64,000 bases of DNA, taken from positions 1,426,001-1,490,000 of the forward strand of contig OZ005701.1 of the NCBI GenBank assembly GCA_963930775.1, read 5' to 3'. Numbering within the stretch: position 1 is the first letter of the stretch; every line of letters begins with the position of its first letter. Source of the DNA: Cliona cf. orientalis. Taxonomy: Eukaryota > Porifera > Demospongiae > Clionaida > Clionaidae. This document shows positions 12,601 to 24,878 of this stretch, one piece after another. The position numbers and the translations under genes are program-made. The notes beneath the pieces were generated by a model. It was not told the origin of the DNA. It did not search any database and saw only the letters and a program-made list of their open reading frames with translations.

Positions 12601-15600
12601 AAATTACTAATTTTACCAACTTTGCCAACATTACCTGTCGCCTACAGCTCACCAAAATTACTAATTTTACCAATTTTGCCTTGTCACTGCCGTCACCTAC
12701 AGTTCACCAAAATTACTAATTTTACCGATTTTACCAACTTTAACGATTTTACCCTTGTCGCTGCCGTCGCCTACAGCACCAAAATTACTAATTTTACCAA
12801 TTTTACCAACTTTACCAATTTTACCTTGTCGCTGCCGTCGCCTATAGTTCACCAAAATTACTAATTTTACCGATTTTACCCTTGTCGCTGCCGTCGCCTA
12901 CAGCACCAAAATTACTAATTTTACCGATTTTACCAACTTTACCAATTTTACCTTGTTGCTGCCATCGCCTACAATTCACCAAAATTACTAATTAATTTTT
13001 ATCAATTTTACCCTGTCGCTGCCGTTGCCTACAACTCACCAAAATTACTAATTTTACCAATTTTACCAATTTTATCAATTTTACCAAGATTATCCTTATT
13101 GCTGCCGTCGCCTATAGCACCAAAATTACTAATTTTACCGATTTTACCCTTGTCACTGTCGTCACCTACAGCACCAAAATTACTAATTTTACCAATTTCA
13201 CTAATTTTATCAATTTTACCCTTGTCACTGTCGTCGCCTACAGCACCAAAATTACTAATTTTACCAATTTCACTAATTTTACCGATTTTACCCTTGTCAC
13301 TGCTGTCGCCTGTAGCACCAAAATTACTAATTTTACCGATTTTACCCTTGTCACTGCTGTCGCCTACAGCACCAAAATTACTAATTTTACCAATTTTACC
13401 TTGTCACTGCCGTCACCTACAGTTCACCAAAATTACTAATTTTACCGATTTTACCAACTTTACCGATTTTACCCTTGTCACTGCCGTCGCCTACAGCACC
13501 AAAATTACTAGTTTTACCGATTTTACCTTGTCACTGTTGTCACGAAAAGTTACCAATTTTACCTTGTCGCAGCCATCACCTACAGTTCACCAAAATTACT
13601 AATTTTACTAATTTTACCAATTTTACCGATTTTACCCTTGTCGCTGCCGTCACCTACAGCACCAAAATTACTAATTTTACCAACTTTACCAATTTTACCT
13701 GGTCACTGCCGTCGCCTACAGCTCACCAAAATTACTAATTTTACCAATTTTACCTATCGGGGCTAGACGGTGTCAGGGGTATCCCCTCTGGCACCTGCAG
13801 CTGAAAGCTGCACATGGTCCTGGGCATATATGGCTTAGGGGTCGCCCAGGTTCCTCCCTTGAATACCCCCCATCCCTGGAAGTATGCCTGCGGTAATGTC
13901 CGTAGTGTCACTCCCAAACGGATCACCGAAGCTGCGGTGACTCAGCCTGGGGGGAGGGATGATTGGGACTATTTTTTTTCACAAGTATTATGTTCAAACT
14001 CATGAATTATTCACAGTATTGCCCTCCTCTCTTTATTATGGCCACCCTTCAAATCTGACCAATCATGGGCCTTTGAACTTGTAGAAGAACGCATCTTTCA
14101 TGCCATCCAGGTTAGGACACGGGCTATATAAGATAAATGATCGTCTGGAAAATATTTTTCGTTGTATAATAAGTATGTTTGATGTCACAATCATGGGATA
14201 ATGTGACTGAACACTACTAATAGCATGCTATAGTACGATCGAGTGCCAGTTAGTATAGTGCGTATGCGCAGATGAAGACCACACCCCTCACTGGAGGCCA
14301 AGAGTAGCTGATCAAATTCACCGTGTAATGGCGAAGTTCTCACTCCGCTCGAATGTCGAATCTACCACCAGACCATGACAAAGAGCAGACATCGCCTCTC
14401 GCTTCGCTCGAGGCTCGGTGGCCTGCCGATCCGAGCAGGCCTGTCGAAACGCACGGCGCTTGCGCCGCTCGCTCGAGCTCGAGAATGCATCTCTATGGTC
14501 CCTAGGCTTTGGCAACCTCGTCTGTGCACACGGCACAACAATTCTGACCAATCGTGAGTCTTCTGAACTTGTAGGAGAGCGCATCTTTTTTGCCCTCCAG
14601 GTTAGGACACGACTATAATAAAATTGATCGTCTGAAAAATATTTTTCGTTGTATATATATATATAACAATACCTACATTACCCTATACTGTGATCCGATT
14701 GGTCACTTGGAGGCCCGAGGCTGTAGCATCCATAACAAAGCAAAGCGAAAAAGATAGTGGAGGGCAATACTGTGAATAATTCATGATTTTTGAAAAAAAA
14801 AGTCCCAATCATGCCCTCCAGGTTAGGACACAGACTATATAAGAAAATTGATCATCTGAAAAATATTTTTCGTTGTATATAGTATAATTATAACTAGGGT
14901 TTTTCTATGATTCTCTTTCAAAACTTACTTGCATCATTCTGCAGTTTCTCCCACTCAATCTGATTCCCTTCCAACACCTGAAATTTCTCCAGTAATTTCT
15001 GCAATAGAAAATTTAATCATAGAGGGTTCTTTCATTAACTTACATGTAATTCTCTAATTAGCTCAAAAAATAATGTGGAGTGTTTTAATTAAGAAGTACA
15101 TATCCAATAACTTTGTACTCTCAATATGTATACCGGTGCCCATGCATAGTGTCCTAATTAAAGGGTTACTCTCGTTCCTATCCCACTGATTAATCAACGG
15201 CAGGACTAACCTGAAACTGGATCATTCTAGCTCGATCAGTCTCCAAGAGTTGCTCTTTATCATACTGACCCTTACACAAAGCCTCATCCACTTGAACAGA
15301 ATGGTTCTTGAGGGCTGTGCACATGTCACGAGTTGATGCTATCCTGTTACATGGTGCATGTATGTGTGTATACATGTACTATAATAGGGAATTTACAGGA
15401 AATGGTGCTAAGAATTTTTTGTTAAAATTGTCCTAATGGTCATTAGCCTTCAGTGTGTGTATATACCGTAGTTAATCGAATACAACACATGATCCAATTT
15501 AACCCAATAAATTAGCATTTTACGAATTCTCATAACGTTTATATGTGGAGCGACTGATGACTTTTATATGTACCAGAAAAACGCGTTTGAAACTATTTTT

Positions 15601-16559
15601 CCATGCGTTGTATTAGATTAAGTACGGTATGTATGTGTGCATGTTGCATGTGTGTGTGTCCTCACTTTTGCTGTATCTCTCTTTGGTTTGCCACCTCTTC
15701 ACGAAGCCTGGAGCTGAGTGACTCATTCTTCAATTGTAAGTCGGTTAGTGATTTGCTCTGACTCTCAATTTTCTGATGAGCTTCTTCCAAACACTTATCC
15801 TGCAGATATATAATTATTATACATGTAATTTTTGACATACTAAAACATTACTGTAGCGTTCCAGGTCAAACATAGCTCATGATTTCGGCCCGCAATGGCA
15901 TGGGCGCTTACCCGGGATATATAATTGTATGAAAGCTATTACATTGACCCCTTGAAATAATATGGTACCTGGGACTGTACACTATGATAATGCAAACTAC
16001 TGATTGGTGCATATCAGGTACTTACATACCTTCTGTTTGATTTCCACTTCTGTTGCATTCTTCCATTTTCTGATTTTCTCTGCCTCCTGCTGTAGTTTGG
16101 AGTGAAGAGCCGTCAGTCGCTCCCCGGACTTGGATTCTAACTCGGATGACACCTCTGTATACAGAAAATAGTATATCCCTGTGTTATGAATAATAGTACG
16201 GATGCACCATTTACCCAACCTTGAATGCATAATTAAAAAAAAGTTAGGTATTAAAATTTGGCTAGTAAAGATTCATCACAAATTAAATTTAATTGTGTGA
16301 AATTAATTTAGCTGGGAACCGTATTCTTTAAATTAATGAGTCCTTATATCAAAGGGGCACCCTTTAACATTAGCTGATGTGACGTACCCTTTAGTTTCTT
16401 GGCCTGCTGATTTCCTTGAAGTTGCTTGAAATAGCTCGAAGCAGTGCTGCTCCTCTGTTGGTATTTTGTGTGGTGGACACTCTGCTGCTGGCTTTTCAAA
16501 TAGGAACTTTGACTGCTGGGAACACGGAAGAGAGAATGGGAGAACTGCTGACTCTGCAT
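6535..16559 (-). CDS. SYCP1: Synaptonemal complex protein 1, transverse filament
   Basis: Nineteen exons with consistent phases encode 937 aa (human 976): 16559-16388, 16154-16030, 15799-15666, 15343-15211, 14998-14929, 11124-11042, 10972-10864, 10506-10349, 10092-9733, 9612-9406, 9188-9090, 9021-8911, 8796-8668, 8478-8359, 8230-8108, 7966-7873, 7646-7391, 7133-7028, 6759-6535. The diagnostic start of the coiled coil (LHSKLQQEAEKIRKWKNATE) matches human SYCP1 (LYSKLYKEAEKIKKWKVSTE), and the match continues through the following TRDMCTALK region. About 600 residues of heptad-rich coiled coil follow. The tail is basic and rich in Pro, Ser and Thr (FKKPKTPR, KNRPPPSTPK), like the DNA-binding C-terminus of vertebrate SYCP1. 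SYCP1 dimers bridge homologous chromosomes at meiosis. The last residues (SWFDTDSVFSFGPND) are acidic and unlike human. The fifth intron (14928-11125) is repeat-filled. Confidence 0.88.
6871..6980. mobile_element. Short MITE, pogo/Tigger-like ends, in the last SYCP1 intron
   Basis: Inverted ends CTACAGTTGAACCCCTC and GAGGGGTTCCATAGTAG enclose about 75 bp, with a second inner inverted pair (AGGACAGTTTAAAGTGTCC). The CAGT(T/G)GAAC start resembles Tc1/mariner pogo-Tigger termini. It belongs with the longer element at 19355-19935 and the decayed copy near 55085-55195. Confidence 0.6.
10698..10806. mobile_element. 109-bp MITE (TACTGTAGG...CCTACGGTA)
   Basis: The left end TACTGTAGGATGGGTTT is matched by the right end AAACCCGACCTACGGTA. 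The interior is made of repeated AATTGCG / CGCAATT motifs in both orientations. It lies in a SYCP1 intron and has no coding capacity. Confidence 0.7.
11207..11725. repeat. Three ~170-bp tandem repeats plus AATACCTTAC tail
   Basis: Three units begin with AACAAATACTGTGATCC(G)ATTGGTCAC at about 11208, 11377 and 11548. Each carries GGCCCGAGGCTGTAGCATCC, an AGCAAAGCGAAGTGAA segment, an inverted CCAATCAGAT, and a run of TACAATACC-type repeats. A fourth partial copy lies at about 14684-14755 and a short relative at about 5525-5565. The inverted ATTGGTCA / TGACCAAT pairs inside each unit suggest a tandemly amplified MITE. Confidence 0.8.
12230..13978. mobile_element. Composite element: 220-bp direct repeats flanking a minisatellite
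   Basis: A segment from GCTAGACGGTGTCAGGGG to a run of T is present at about 12230-12455 and again, nearly identical, at about 13757-13978, in the same orientation. It includes CTGCACATGGTCCTGGGCAT and CCCAAACGGATCACCGAAGC. Between the copies lies a 1.2-kb AT-rich minisatellite. A diverged copy of the flanking unit, alone, occurs at 45405-45515, so the unit is a dispersed repeat. The element class is unknown; terminal-repeat-like direct flanks are seen but no coding region. Confidence 0.6.
12530..13755. repeat. Minisatellite of ACCAAAATTACTAATTTTACC units
   Basis: About twenty irregular units of roughly 45-75 bp each contain CACCAAAATTACTAATTTTACC, a variable number of 9-bp (C/G)ATTTTACC sub-repeats, then CCTTGTC(G/A)CTGCCGTCGCC and TACAG. 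Because the 9-bp sub-repeat keeps frame and lacks stops, several long open frames (Asn-Phe-Thr or Leu-Pro-Ile repeats) arise. I regard these as non-coding. The array sits in a SYCP1 intron. Confidence 0.85.
14030..14890. repeat. Three dispersed copies of an ~80-bp ATCGTCTG...TTCGTTGTATA repeat
   Basis: Copies at about 14085-14165, 14570-14655 and 14812-14882 share CCAGGTTAGGACACG, then GATCGTCTGAAAAATATTTTTCGTTG. An inverted segment (ATTCACAGTATTGCCCTCC at about 14010, reverse complement at about 14762) suggests nested, partly inverted insertions. The GC-rich part at 14340-14530 has open frames on both strands but no recognisable protein. Confidence 0.6.
15464..15629. mobile_element. 166-bp MITE (TACCGTAG...ACGGTA), family A
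   Basis: Inverted ends are TACCGTAGTTAATCGAATAC and the complement of GTATTAGATTAAGTACGGTA, with an internal AACGCGTTTGAAACTA. A second, diverged member (TACCGTAAAACAATGCATGATCC ...) is at 18885-19031 inside the transaldolase gene. Both sit in introns and have no open frame. Confidence 0.75.
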
Positions 16560-17271
16560 TATTGATACTCGGAGTCCTTAGTCCTAGTGGCTGAACGTTG
16601 AGTTCTTGTTCAAACTAAAAAAGTCTTTATCCTTGTCCTAGTAGCACTCCACATGTAGCGCTAAGCTCAGAAGAGCCGCTTTCAGATAGAAATAGGATAA
16701 AAAGGAGGGCATAGGAGACGCACGCTAAACTTCTTCTTTTTTTCTTTGAGGGTCTTTCTCCTGGCCGTTGCTACGAGCTACTCCCTTCGAAGCTTCGAGC
16801 TTCATGCGCTAGCTACCATGGAAACTGTACAACGCGAGCATCTGATTGGCCCAAAATACCGCAAATCAGCTGTACGCGCACGCGGTCACAAAATGCGCGT
16901 GCGCACAAGTGGATGCAGCGCGATGCGCTTGGCCCAGGCCGGCCGGTCAAAAAAATTGGCCCTACTTCCTGTCATTTTTCTTACTTCCTCTTCCTGTACT
17001 GCACAGCTCAGCAGCTCGCGAGACCCTGAGAACACCTCATCTCTCTGCTTCATTTTACTCGCCTTCCCTTCAATTGCAAGCTTTTTTTTTACCCTCAGGT
17101 AAGCTAGCTATTATCCGTTGCATATGCTTCTACGCTTTGATCTCGTATCTGTTGTCTGTATAGAGGCATGGGGAGTCGTACTGTGCATATATATACACAT
17201 ACATGTACTTTAGTGAAAATTGTGCTCATATTTGTACGTGTACACGCATCTGCAGGCACCAGGAAAGGACC
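16560..17271. promoter_or_regulatory. Divergent promoter region of SYCP1 and TALDO1, with TALDO1 5'UTR intron
   Basis: The two start codons are 712 bp apart and point away from each other. The middle (16780-16960) is richer in CpG (GCGCACGCGGTCACA, GCGCGATGCGC) than the surroundings, as expected for a shared promoter. A non-coding first exon of transaldolase probably ends at 17099 (CTCAG|GTAAGC) and joins an acceptor TGCAG at 17251-17255, 16 bp before the ATG. No TATA box is evident. The promoter is inferred from gene orientation and composition. Confidence 0.5.
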
Positions 17272-20200
17272 ATGGCAAGCAGTCTTGAACAACTCAAAAA
17301 GTTTACCACTGTTGTGGCAGATACTGGAGACATCAAACGTATGTTGTGGATCGTAAAAATGATTTCTGATCAGGCCAGTCCTTGGCCATACATCCTGCTA
17401 GCTGTTGTATCAATAAGCTTTTAATGTTGACATTATCTATTGGGTGGGGCTTCAAATGTCACTAAACTTGTAAGGCTTTAGAATTTTCGTCTGATTTACA
17501 CAGTGATTGCCCAGTACAAGCCCACTGATGCCACCACCAACCCATCCCTGCTCTACGCTGCTGCTCAACTCCCAGAATACAAGCACCTGTTTGATGACGC
17601 CGTCAAGTTTGCCAAAGACACAGCCGGGTACTTGAGATATTAAACATAGGAGATGGACGTGGGGAGAGGCGAGTGAGAGGGGATGGGAGAAAAGGGTGTG
17701 TATGTGAGGGATGAGGGGATGGAGGGAGGGAAGAAGAGAGAGGGAGAGAGAGGGGGGAGGGAGGGAGAGTAAGTGCAGAGTGGATGAGAGGAAGAAAGTG
17801 GTGGGAGGTACAGTTTTCTGAATCTTCTCCAGGGCCATGGGGTTGGTTTCCTGGAATGTCTAATTTTCATACTTTATTCTATTCAACTGCTCTATGACCT
17901 ATGTCAATCATTACTTTTTCAGTACACTGGAGGAGCAGGTCACAGCTGCCATTGACAAGCTCTATGTTAACTTTGGAGTGGAGATCCTCAAGCTTGTCCC
18001 AGGACGAGTCTCAACTGAGGTGGACGCAAGGTACTGATAATGATAGGCCATGGTGCTCGAATATATACATCTTTAGTGATGCCAAGAGTGAGCGAGAAAG
18101 AGAAGAGTATTTAACCTTCTCCTTATGATACTCTTGATACATAATAATATATCCCCTAGCAACCAAAACTTTTATAGCCAAATTACTGGCTATGGGATGA
18201 GAGTAGATGATTATAGGGTGGTCGGATGATAAGAGGGGATCATGGGAAATAATAACCAATACCGTATAGCCAGAAAATTTGGCGGTTTGGCGGTCTATAT
18301 TACAAGCGCCAAATTAAAAAATCCTCCAAAACTTCCTACTCACACATATACGTATGGCGATCCTGTACCGAACCGCCAAATCTAATATTCTTGCAATAGT
18401 AATTTTGGGCTCAACCGCCAAATTTAATTCCCGCCAATATTTTTGGCTATACGGTACTTATATTGGGGTGCACCTCAATGGTGAACTACTATGTATAAAT
18501 TATTATTGCATACTGGTATGTTCATTTCTTTGTCATGCGTTCCTTTCTTTCTTTCCAGGTTGTCTTATGACAAGGAGGCATCGATTGCCAAGGCTCGCCG
18601 TTTCATCCAGCTCTATGAGCAGGCTGGAATCAGCAAGGAGAGGGTTTTGATCAAGCTGGGATCCACCTGGGAGGGAATCCAGGCAGGAAAGTAAGTTGAC
18701 CATCAACCTCCATAGATATTTTGATTTAGCACAAGGTTTATCAATGTCAAATATAATGCTTGTCAACAATAATAAAGGTTATTATTATTGACACCAATGC
18801 CTCATTATTGGGTATAATTATTATTGAGAGCTGGTGGGTCAATACTAATGTGAGCTCCCCCTGAGTATCACTCACAACCTCTTGTACCGTAAAACAATGC
18901 ATGATCCAATTTAACGCAAGAAATTAGAATTCTCATAACCATTAGAGCGATTGACGACCTTTACCAGAAAAGCGTGCAATTTTCAAATTTGAAACTTTTT
19001 TCCATGTATTGTACTAGATTAAGTATGGTGTTTGTACTGTTTTGCTGTAGGGAACTTGAGGAAAAGGACGGCATCCACTGCAACCTCACTCTGCTCTTCT
19101 CCTTTGCTCAGGTACGTAAGAAATAGGCTGGGGGAGGGATTTTGGAATGTATTTGGTAATGGTCATCGAGACTGTAGGTTCTTGATTGGGTAAAGGTCGT
19201 CAGCCAACGCCTGCTGCTTGAACGACCTTTACCAAATTAAGTGCCTCACCATCTATTCTGTGTATGTATATGTTGCTAGTAAATTATTTTGTAATCTGGT
19301 AGCTCTGAAAATTCATCGTACGAAAATATATGCTCACTATTAACCTTAATGTGGTACAGTGGAACTTCTCATAACGGACCCTCCCAGGAGCGACCACCCA
19401 CTATATAACGGACAACCGCTATGGAACGGATTGAATCTGCCATAGACTTAGTACATTAGAAACCTCCGAGGAGCGGACAACCTCTCAATTCTCTATAACG
19501 GACGGATTGTTCGGACCCGATTGAACATCTCAGTATAATTTTACTTCTAAATAGCGGACGGCCAGGAAGCCACACCCCTTTTTTGCGGCCAGTGACGTAA
19601 TCATGATAGCCTAGCCAGGCCCTTCCCCCTTTGTAGGAGGGGTGCTATCTTGAAGGTGGGTCTGGGGCAAGACTAATGCATCAACGCATGATACAATTCA
19701 AGTGTATACACAGTACTTAAATTGAAGTAGACTCAGATCCAGCTCATATCCTGCTTTCCTGTTGATTCTTTCTCCAGTCACCTCTGCAAACGCTAACTAG
19801 CTATATAGCTATCATAATGTGTAGACTATATTATATTAGTATGTATATTGTCTCCGCTTCTATAAAGGGACAACCTCCATATAAAGGACAAAAGGCCTGC
19901 TCCCAAGGTGTCCGTTATTCGGAAGTTCTACTGTACTGGGTCATTCCTATGAAAGTCGTATAGCACAAAAATTTCCAGATTTATGATAGTTAATGATTTT
20001 CTTACGGTTACACTGGTGATCTTAATATTATTATCCAGTTTAATTCATGATTAATTTATTAGGCCGTTGCGTGTGCTGAAGCCGGAGTGACTCTCATTTC
20101 TCCGTTCGTTGGTCGCATCTTTGACTGGTACGTCAAGAACACGGATAAGAAGGTCTATGCTCCAGATGAGGATCCTGGTGAGTGTATACATCGATAAAAT

Positions 20201-23200
20201 TATTATGGCAGAAATGAATGGATAAAAAATGCCACAATTTGGAAGTTACATGTACATGTGGTATAATAAGTAAATTCCTGCAAAGCATGGGAAGGCCAAT
20301 TAAAAATCCTGGAGCTCCGTCATACACTAGGTCATTGTACTTACTGTGAATATGCTTTGGTCAAAACTTGCTAAGCATGGTTGACGGGCTTTCCATAGGT
20401 GGCTGGCTGTAAGATCTTTATATGCATGTCTCACGGTGTAAGCCGACAAGGATCGTTGTAAGCACAGAACTGAAATGTGAAACCCGTATCTGTAATTTTG
20501 TACGTAAAACACTAGCCTAAGGGCGTACCATGCTGTGCATGCTAGGAGCACGTGTAGCTTGTTATAGCTACCCTTTGACTTCAGTTGTCAGTGGCCTAGA
20601 TCCATGAAGCCAGGCTTATCAAAAGATTAAGAAAGATTCCCTCCTCACTAACTTTGAGCTCACTAGCTAGGATTGGGGGTTGCGGGTGGGGGGGGGGGGG
20701 GGGAAGGATTCAAAAAAGGCTTGGCATATGCACTGAAGTAGCTCTTGTTTAGCCCCTTTGATGTGGTTTTCATGAATACAGATATTATAACATTTCCAAA
20801 AATACTGTAGAGCCGAAACCCTGATCGTTGTCACGCTAAAGTGGTCTTTTAGTTAGTCAACTTGACATAACTGCGTTGGATTTCCTTCAAGATAATGAAT
20901 TGACATCATATTCTTGTGGTGAACCAATAACATACCTGGTTCCCTAGGGACAGTGAGATGTCCTGCAATAAAGCTTAATGAGTGCCACATTACAGTGAAG
21001 AGCTCCAACCTCTATGGCTACCCTAGGCATAAATGAAACCTTATTCTTCAATCAATATTATAGGTGGAGGCTCACAAGCTCTTTACTGGACAACTGTATA
21101 TACATTCAAAGAGAACTGCTTTGTTCTATAGGAGTTATTTTAGTGATGGGATAATTGTGAGTAATGCACCGTGTATAGTGGTCTCTGTGTAATGCATACG
21201 ACCACCTCCTTGTTGCAGCTAGCCACTTAGATTAAGCTCCACTCCATGCATCACACACTTCTTTTAACAAGCCACCTCTATTACATCCAAACTAATTTTC
21301 GGCCCAGCCCGTGTCACCACTATAGACAGGTTCCACTGTACGTAGCTTCCATATAATTTCTCTTTATGGTGGTCTGGTCTTATTTGAAGTTATAACCATG
21401 GCAGGAAAATCACTAGAAAGTAAATCTAAAGGCGGTGCTATTGTTGAAACATCAATGGACATTATGGTTTTTGAACCACATCAAAATAATAAAGACTTAT
21501 TTGTTATCTAGAGCGAATCTTCCACTCTTTAGCCATCCACTTCCCTTCCCAGTATAATGCCAGCTGAGTGCTTCAGTAATAATAAAAGTCCAAAGTTCAG
21601 TCAATACACGGTAATAATTACGTAATTTGTTGGCGCACAAGCCTAATCAGTTCAGGTTACATAACTACTTCTTAATTAAATCTGTGGGGAGGAAGTGTTA
21701 TGTAACGAGGTGTAACTTGGCAACCTATTGTCCTATTAGTGGTCATTAACCCCCATAAGTGAAGAAACATGGTCTGTTAATTGAATCATCTACCACAGCT
21801 ACATACACATGTGCGTGTGTCCAGCCACTCGCCCTGTGCCATGGACTAGCAGTGTGCTCCCCTCACTGTGCACACGCACTGTAGATTCAGGTAGCAGTAT
21901 GACTTGGTGGAAACTCCCACGGGGTTGTTTACATACTGATGTGTTTATGAAATGTCAATAGTCAGGCATGATTCTCACGATAAAATTGTTACCCTTGCTT
22001 ATGTAAGCGTGGATCCATGCCCCAGTGAAACCTGGCTAAAACAGTCATCCATGGGCCACAAGGATCAGTGGCTATAGAATATAATGGAGAGGGTGATTGC
22101 ATTGAATGCTTTAAAGTGCTTTGTAGTGTATGGAGTTTTGCCACTTGAAGTTGGAACAAAGTGGCCATAAGCAAGCAAGGAGGTAGCCCAGTTCCACTGT
22201 ACATGAATCTCATAGTATACAGTGCAGTGTAGCCATGCAGGCATAGGTGTTACTGGTAACTATGTTTTCTATGGTATCAAAAGAAGCCGTTGTTTCGATC
22301 CGAAAATCGCAAGTCCTCAGTGGTCAAAATTACACTAGAAATCCCAAGCCGTGAATTAATAATTGGTAGCAGGTGTGATAGAATGGAATAGTGAAAGATG
22401 GCGTGCGCATGTGCATCAGGTGCTACAAGCGAATAAAGCGTGTGCGTGCGTGCGTGCGTATGTATTGCGTGTGACTTGAGCACAAAAGAAGTTGGTAGGT
22501 GTGCACTGTACAGGCAGTGTTAACTATTTCGGAATGATGATGATGCAGTGGCATTAGAAACAGAGTATGATTATAACTTTTTTGTTGAAACGAGAGAGAG
22601 CCTTCAAGGGCTGGCGCCTCTCTCTCTCTCCATTATAATTGCTATTCTTTGGCCTTAGCTTAATAGCTTGGTGCGTCATTAACACAATCCGCTTGCCTAG
22701 TCATTCGATACTACAAAACAATAAACTTGTGCTAATGAGCATCATTAGTGCAAAAAAGCATGTTTTCGATGATGAAAGGTAGGCATGATTAAGTTTTTTT
22801 CTCTCCACGAGATTATGTATCTGGCCCTGAGAGGGTCCACCTGGCCAGACCAAGCAATAATTAAGCCCCTTACAAGTTTAAATATTGCATCTTTCCGTTT
22901 TGTGTTTTGAGGTACGTGCATACTTACTTATATATGTGTCCCAAATTTGACACCCCTGACCTTTGACCTCTCTGCAGGCGTCAAATCCGTCACCAGTATC
23001 TTCAACTACTACAAGAAGTTTGGGTACAAGACGATCGTGATGGGTGCCTCCTTCCGTAACACCGGACAGATCCTTGCCCTGGCTGGCTGTGACAACCTCA
23101 CTATCTCGTATGTCAATTGTTTTTATTCTCTATACTTATGTGTATACATGTACCATAATGATATAGCGGGAAACTTTTGAGGGAGAAAATGTTCACTAAT

Positions 23201-24782
23201 TTGCGGTTTGAGAGCCACTTGCGAAAATTTGTGAAAATTTTTCACTGTGAAATGCTCACTTCTACTGATCCACAATCGAAACGATAGCTAGAATCGTGGC
23301 TTCTTGTACAGCATAAGTCAATGCCCTTCTGTTGCCCGGGATACGTCGAATGTGCTGTAGTTAGGTTCCATATTATTATTGCCTATATCATTTGGAATTC
23401 TAATCGTGTTACAAGTATTGACGTCGTTATGGGTATCGTATGGATAAAAAAACGGATGAGGCAAGGGTTAATATTATTTTCAGCACCTGTTGAACCCTTG
23501 GTTCATTACATTATATATATATATATATAGACGACCGAAACATTGGAATATAAGATTCTGTGACGCTCATGGCTTCTTATATTAAAGATCTTGTTCTTTC
23601 GTTACCTGGGATACGTCAAGTGTTTGATCCCGCATGTGCTGCTGTTGTCAGGGTCCATTTTAAGTGTATTGTTCTGATTCCACATCAAAGGGAAAGGATT
23701 GGTTTCAAGTTAAGCCCAGCATTGTAGCACTATACAATTCACATCTCCTTAACCGCATACATAGCTCTTTGAGGAATGCTTGGCCAAACCTTAAAGTCAG
23801 TTATGTTTGATTGTGTAATAAAATAGGGGCTAGTGTGTGCTCGCTGGTGACAAAATAATGCTAATAAAAATATTATACCGTGTACGTGAGCGGTTTACGA
23901 AATGGTGGGCAGGATGGGTATTGGCAATAGCCTATAATAGTATACTTTCCTCTATTGAGACATCTAAGAGATGTATGTATGCAGCTATAATATTATTATA
24001 GTAGCTATAGAGTAATAGTGTATAGTGTACTAGCTATTAGTATTGATAGCCTGGGCCATTTCCTTCTATTTGCCTCATCATCACCAGCATGAATACGTAG
24101 CCTCGTTCCCAGGCTCTCCCCCTCCTCTTTATTTTATACGCACGATTTTATTTACGTGAAATTATTGTGCAGAGAGAAGGGAGGGTGTGAAATTATTGTG
24201 CAGAGAGAAAGGAGGGTTTGGGTAAACCCCCTCCCTTCTCTCTGCACAATAATTTCACGTAAATAAAATCGCGCGTATAAAATAAAGAGGAGGGGGAGAG
24301 CCTGGGAACGAGGCTAATGAATACGTACATCCACTGAGGGGGAAGGAAATGGAGGGAGGGAGGGGTCTAGTCGTCAGTACTAGAATTACACTCTGTTGGC
24401 ACTCAGTGTACATGTATGTGTGATGATATAGTCATAGTTTGCGAAATAGCACGGTTCTCTGTATCAATGGGAGCACAATTTGACATAATAGGGCTGGATG
24501 GGTATCAAAGGCAGTGTAAACAATGTACACACGCACTGGTGGCTGTTGAATTGGGTAATGTTCATGCATAACGATGCATGCAATATACATGTATGCTTGT
24601 TGTGGCATGCCTGTTCTTACGTATGCACACGCAAGGCCCAAGCTGCTCGAAGAGCTGAAGAAATCCGAAGAAGCTGTCACTCAGAAACTGTCCGTTGAGG
24701 AAGGTAAACATCGAGTATTAGTAGGCAGTGCATGTAATATCTTCTAGCTATAGGGATCCAATAATATGTGTGCACTCTCTCT

Positions 24783-24878
<96 letters not shown>

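Noticed and set aside
12356..13738. Several long open frames with Asn-Phe-Thr / Leu-Pro-Ile repeats
   Set aside because: They are readings of a 9-bp-periodic minisatellite inside an intron, open in several frames at once, with no start context or unique sequence.
12530..13755. Possible CRISPR-like array
   Set aside because: Units and spacers are not regular; sub-repeats vary in number, the context is a eukaryotic intron, and no cas genes are present.
14318..14618. Arg/Ala-rich frames on both strands in the SYCP1 intron
   Set aside because: Simultaneously open on both strands because the insert is GC-rich. It is surrounded by repeat copies and no protein family is recognised.
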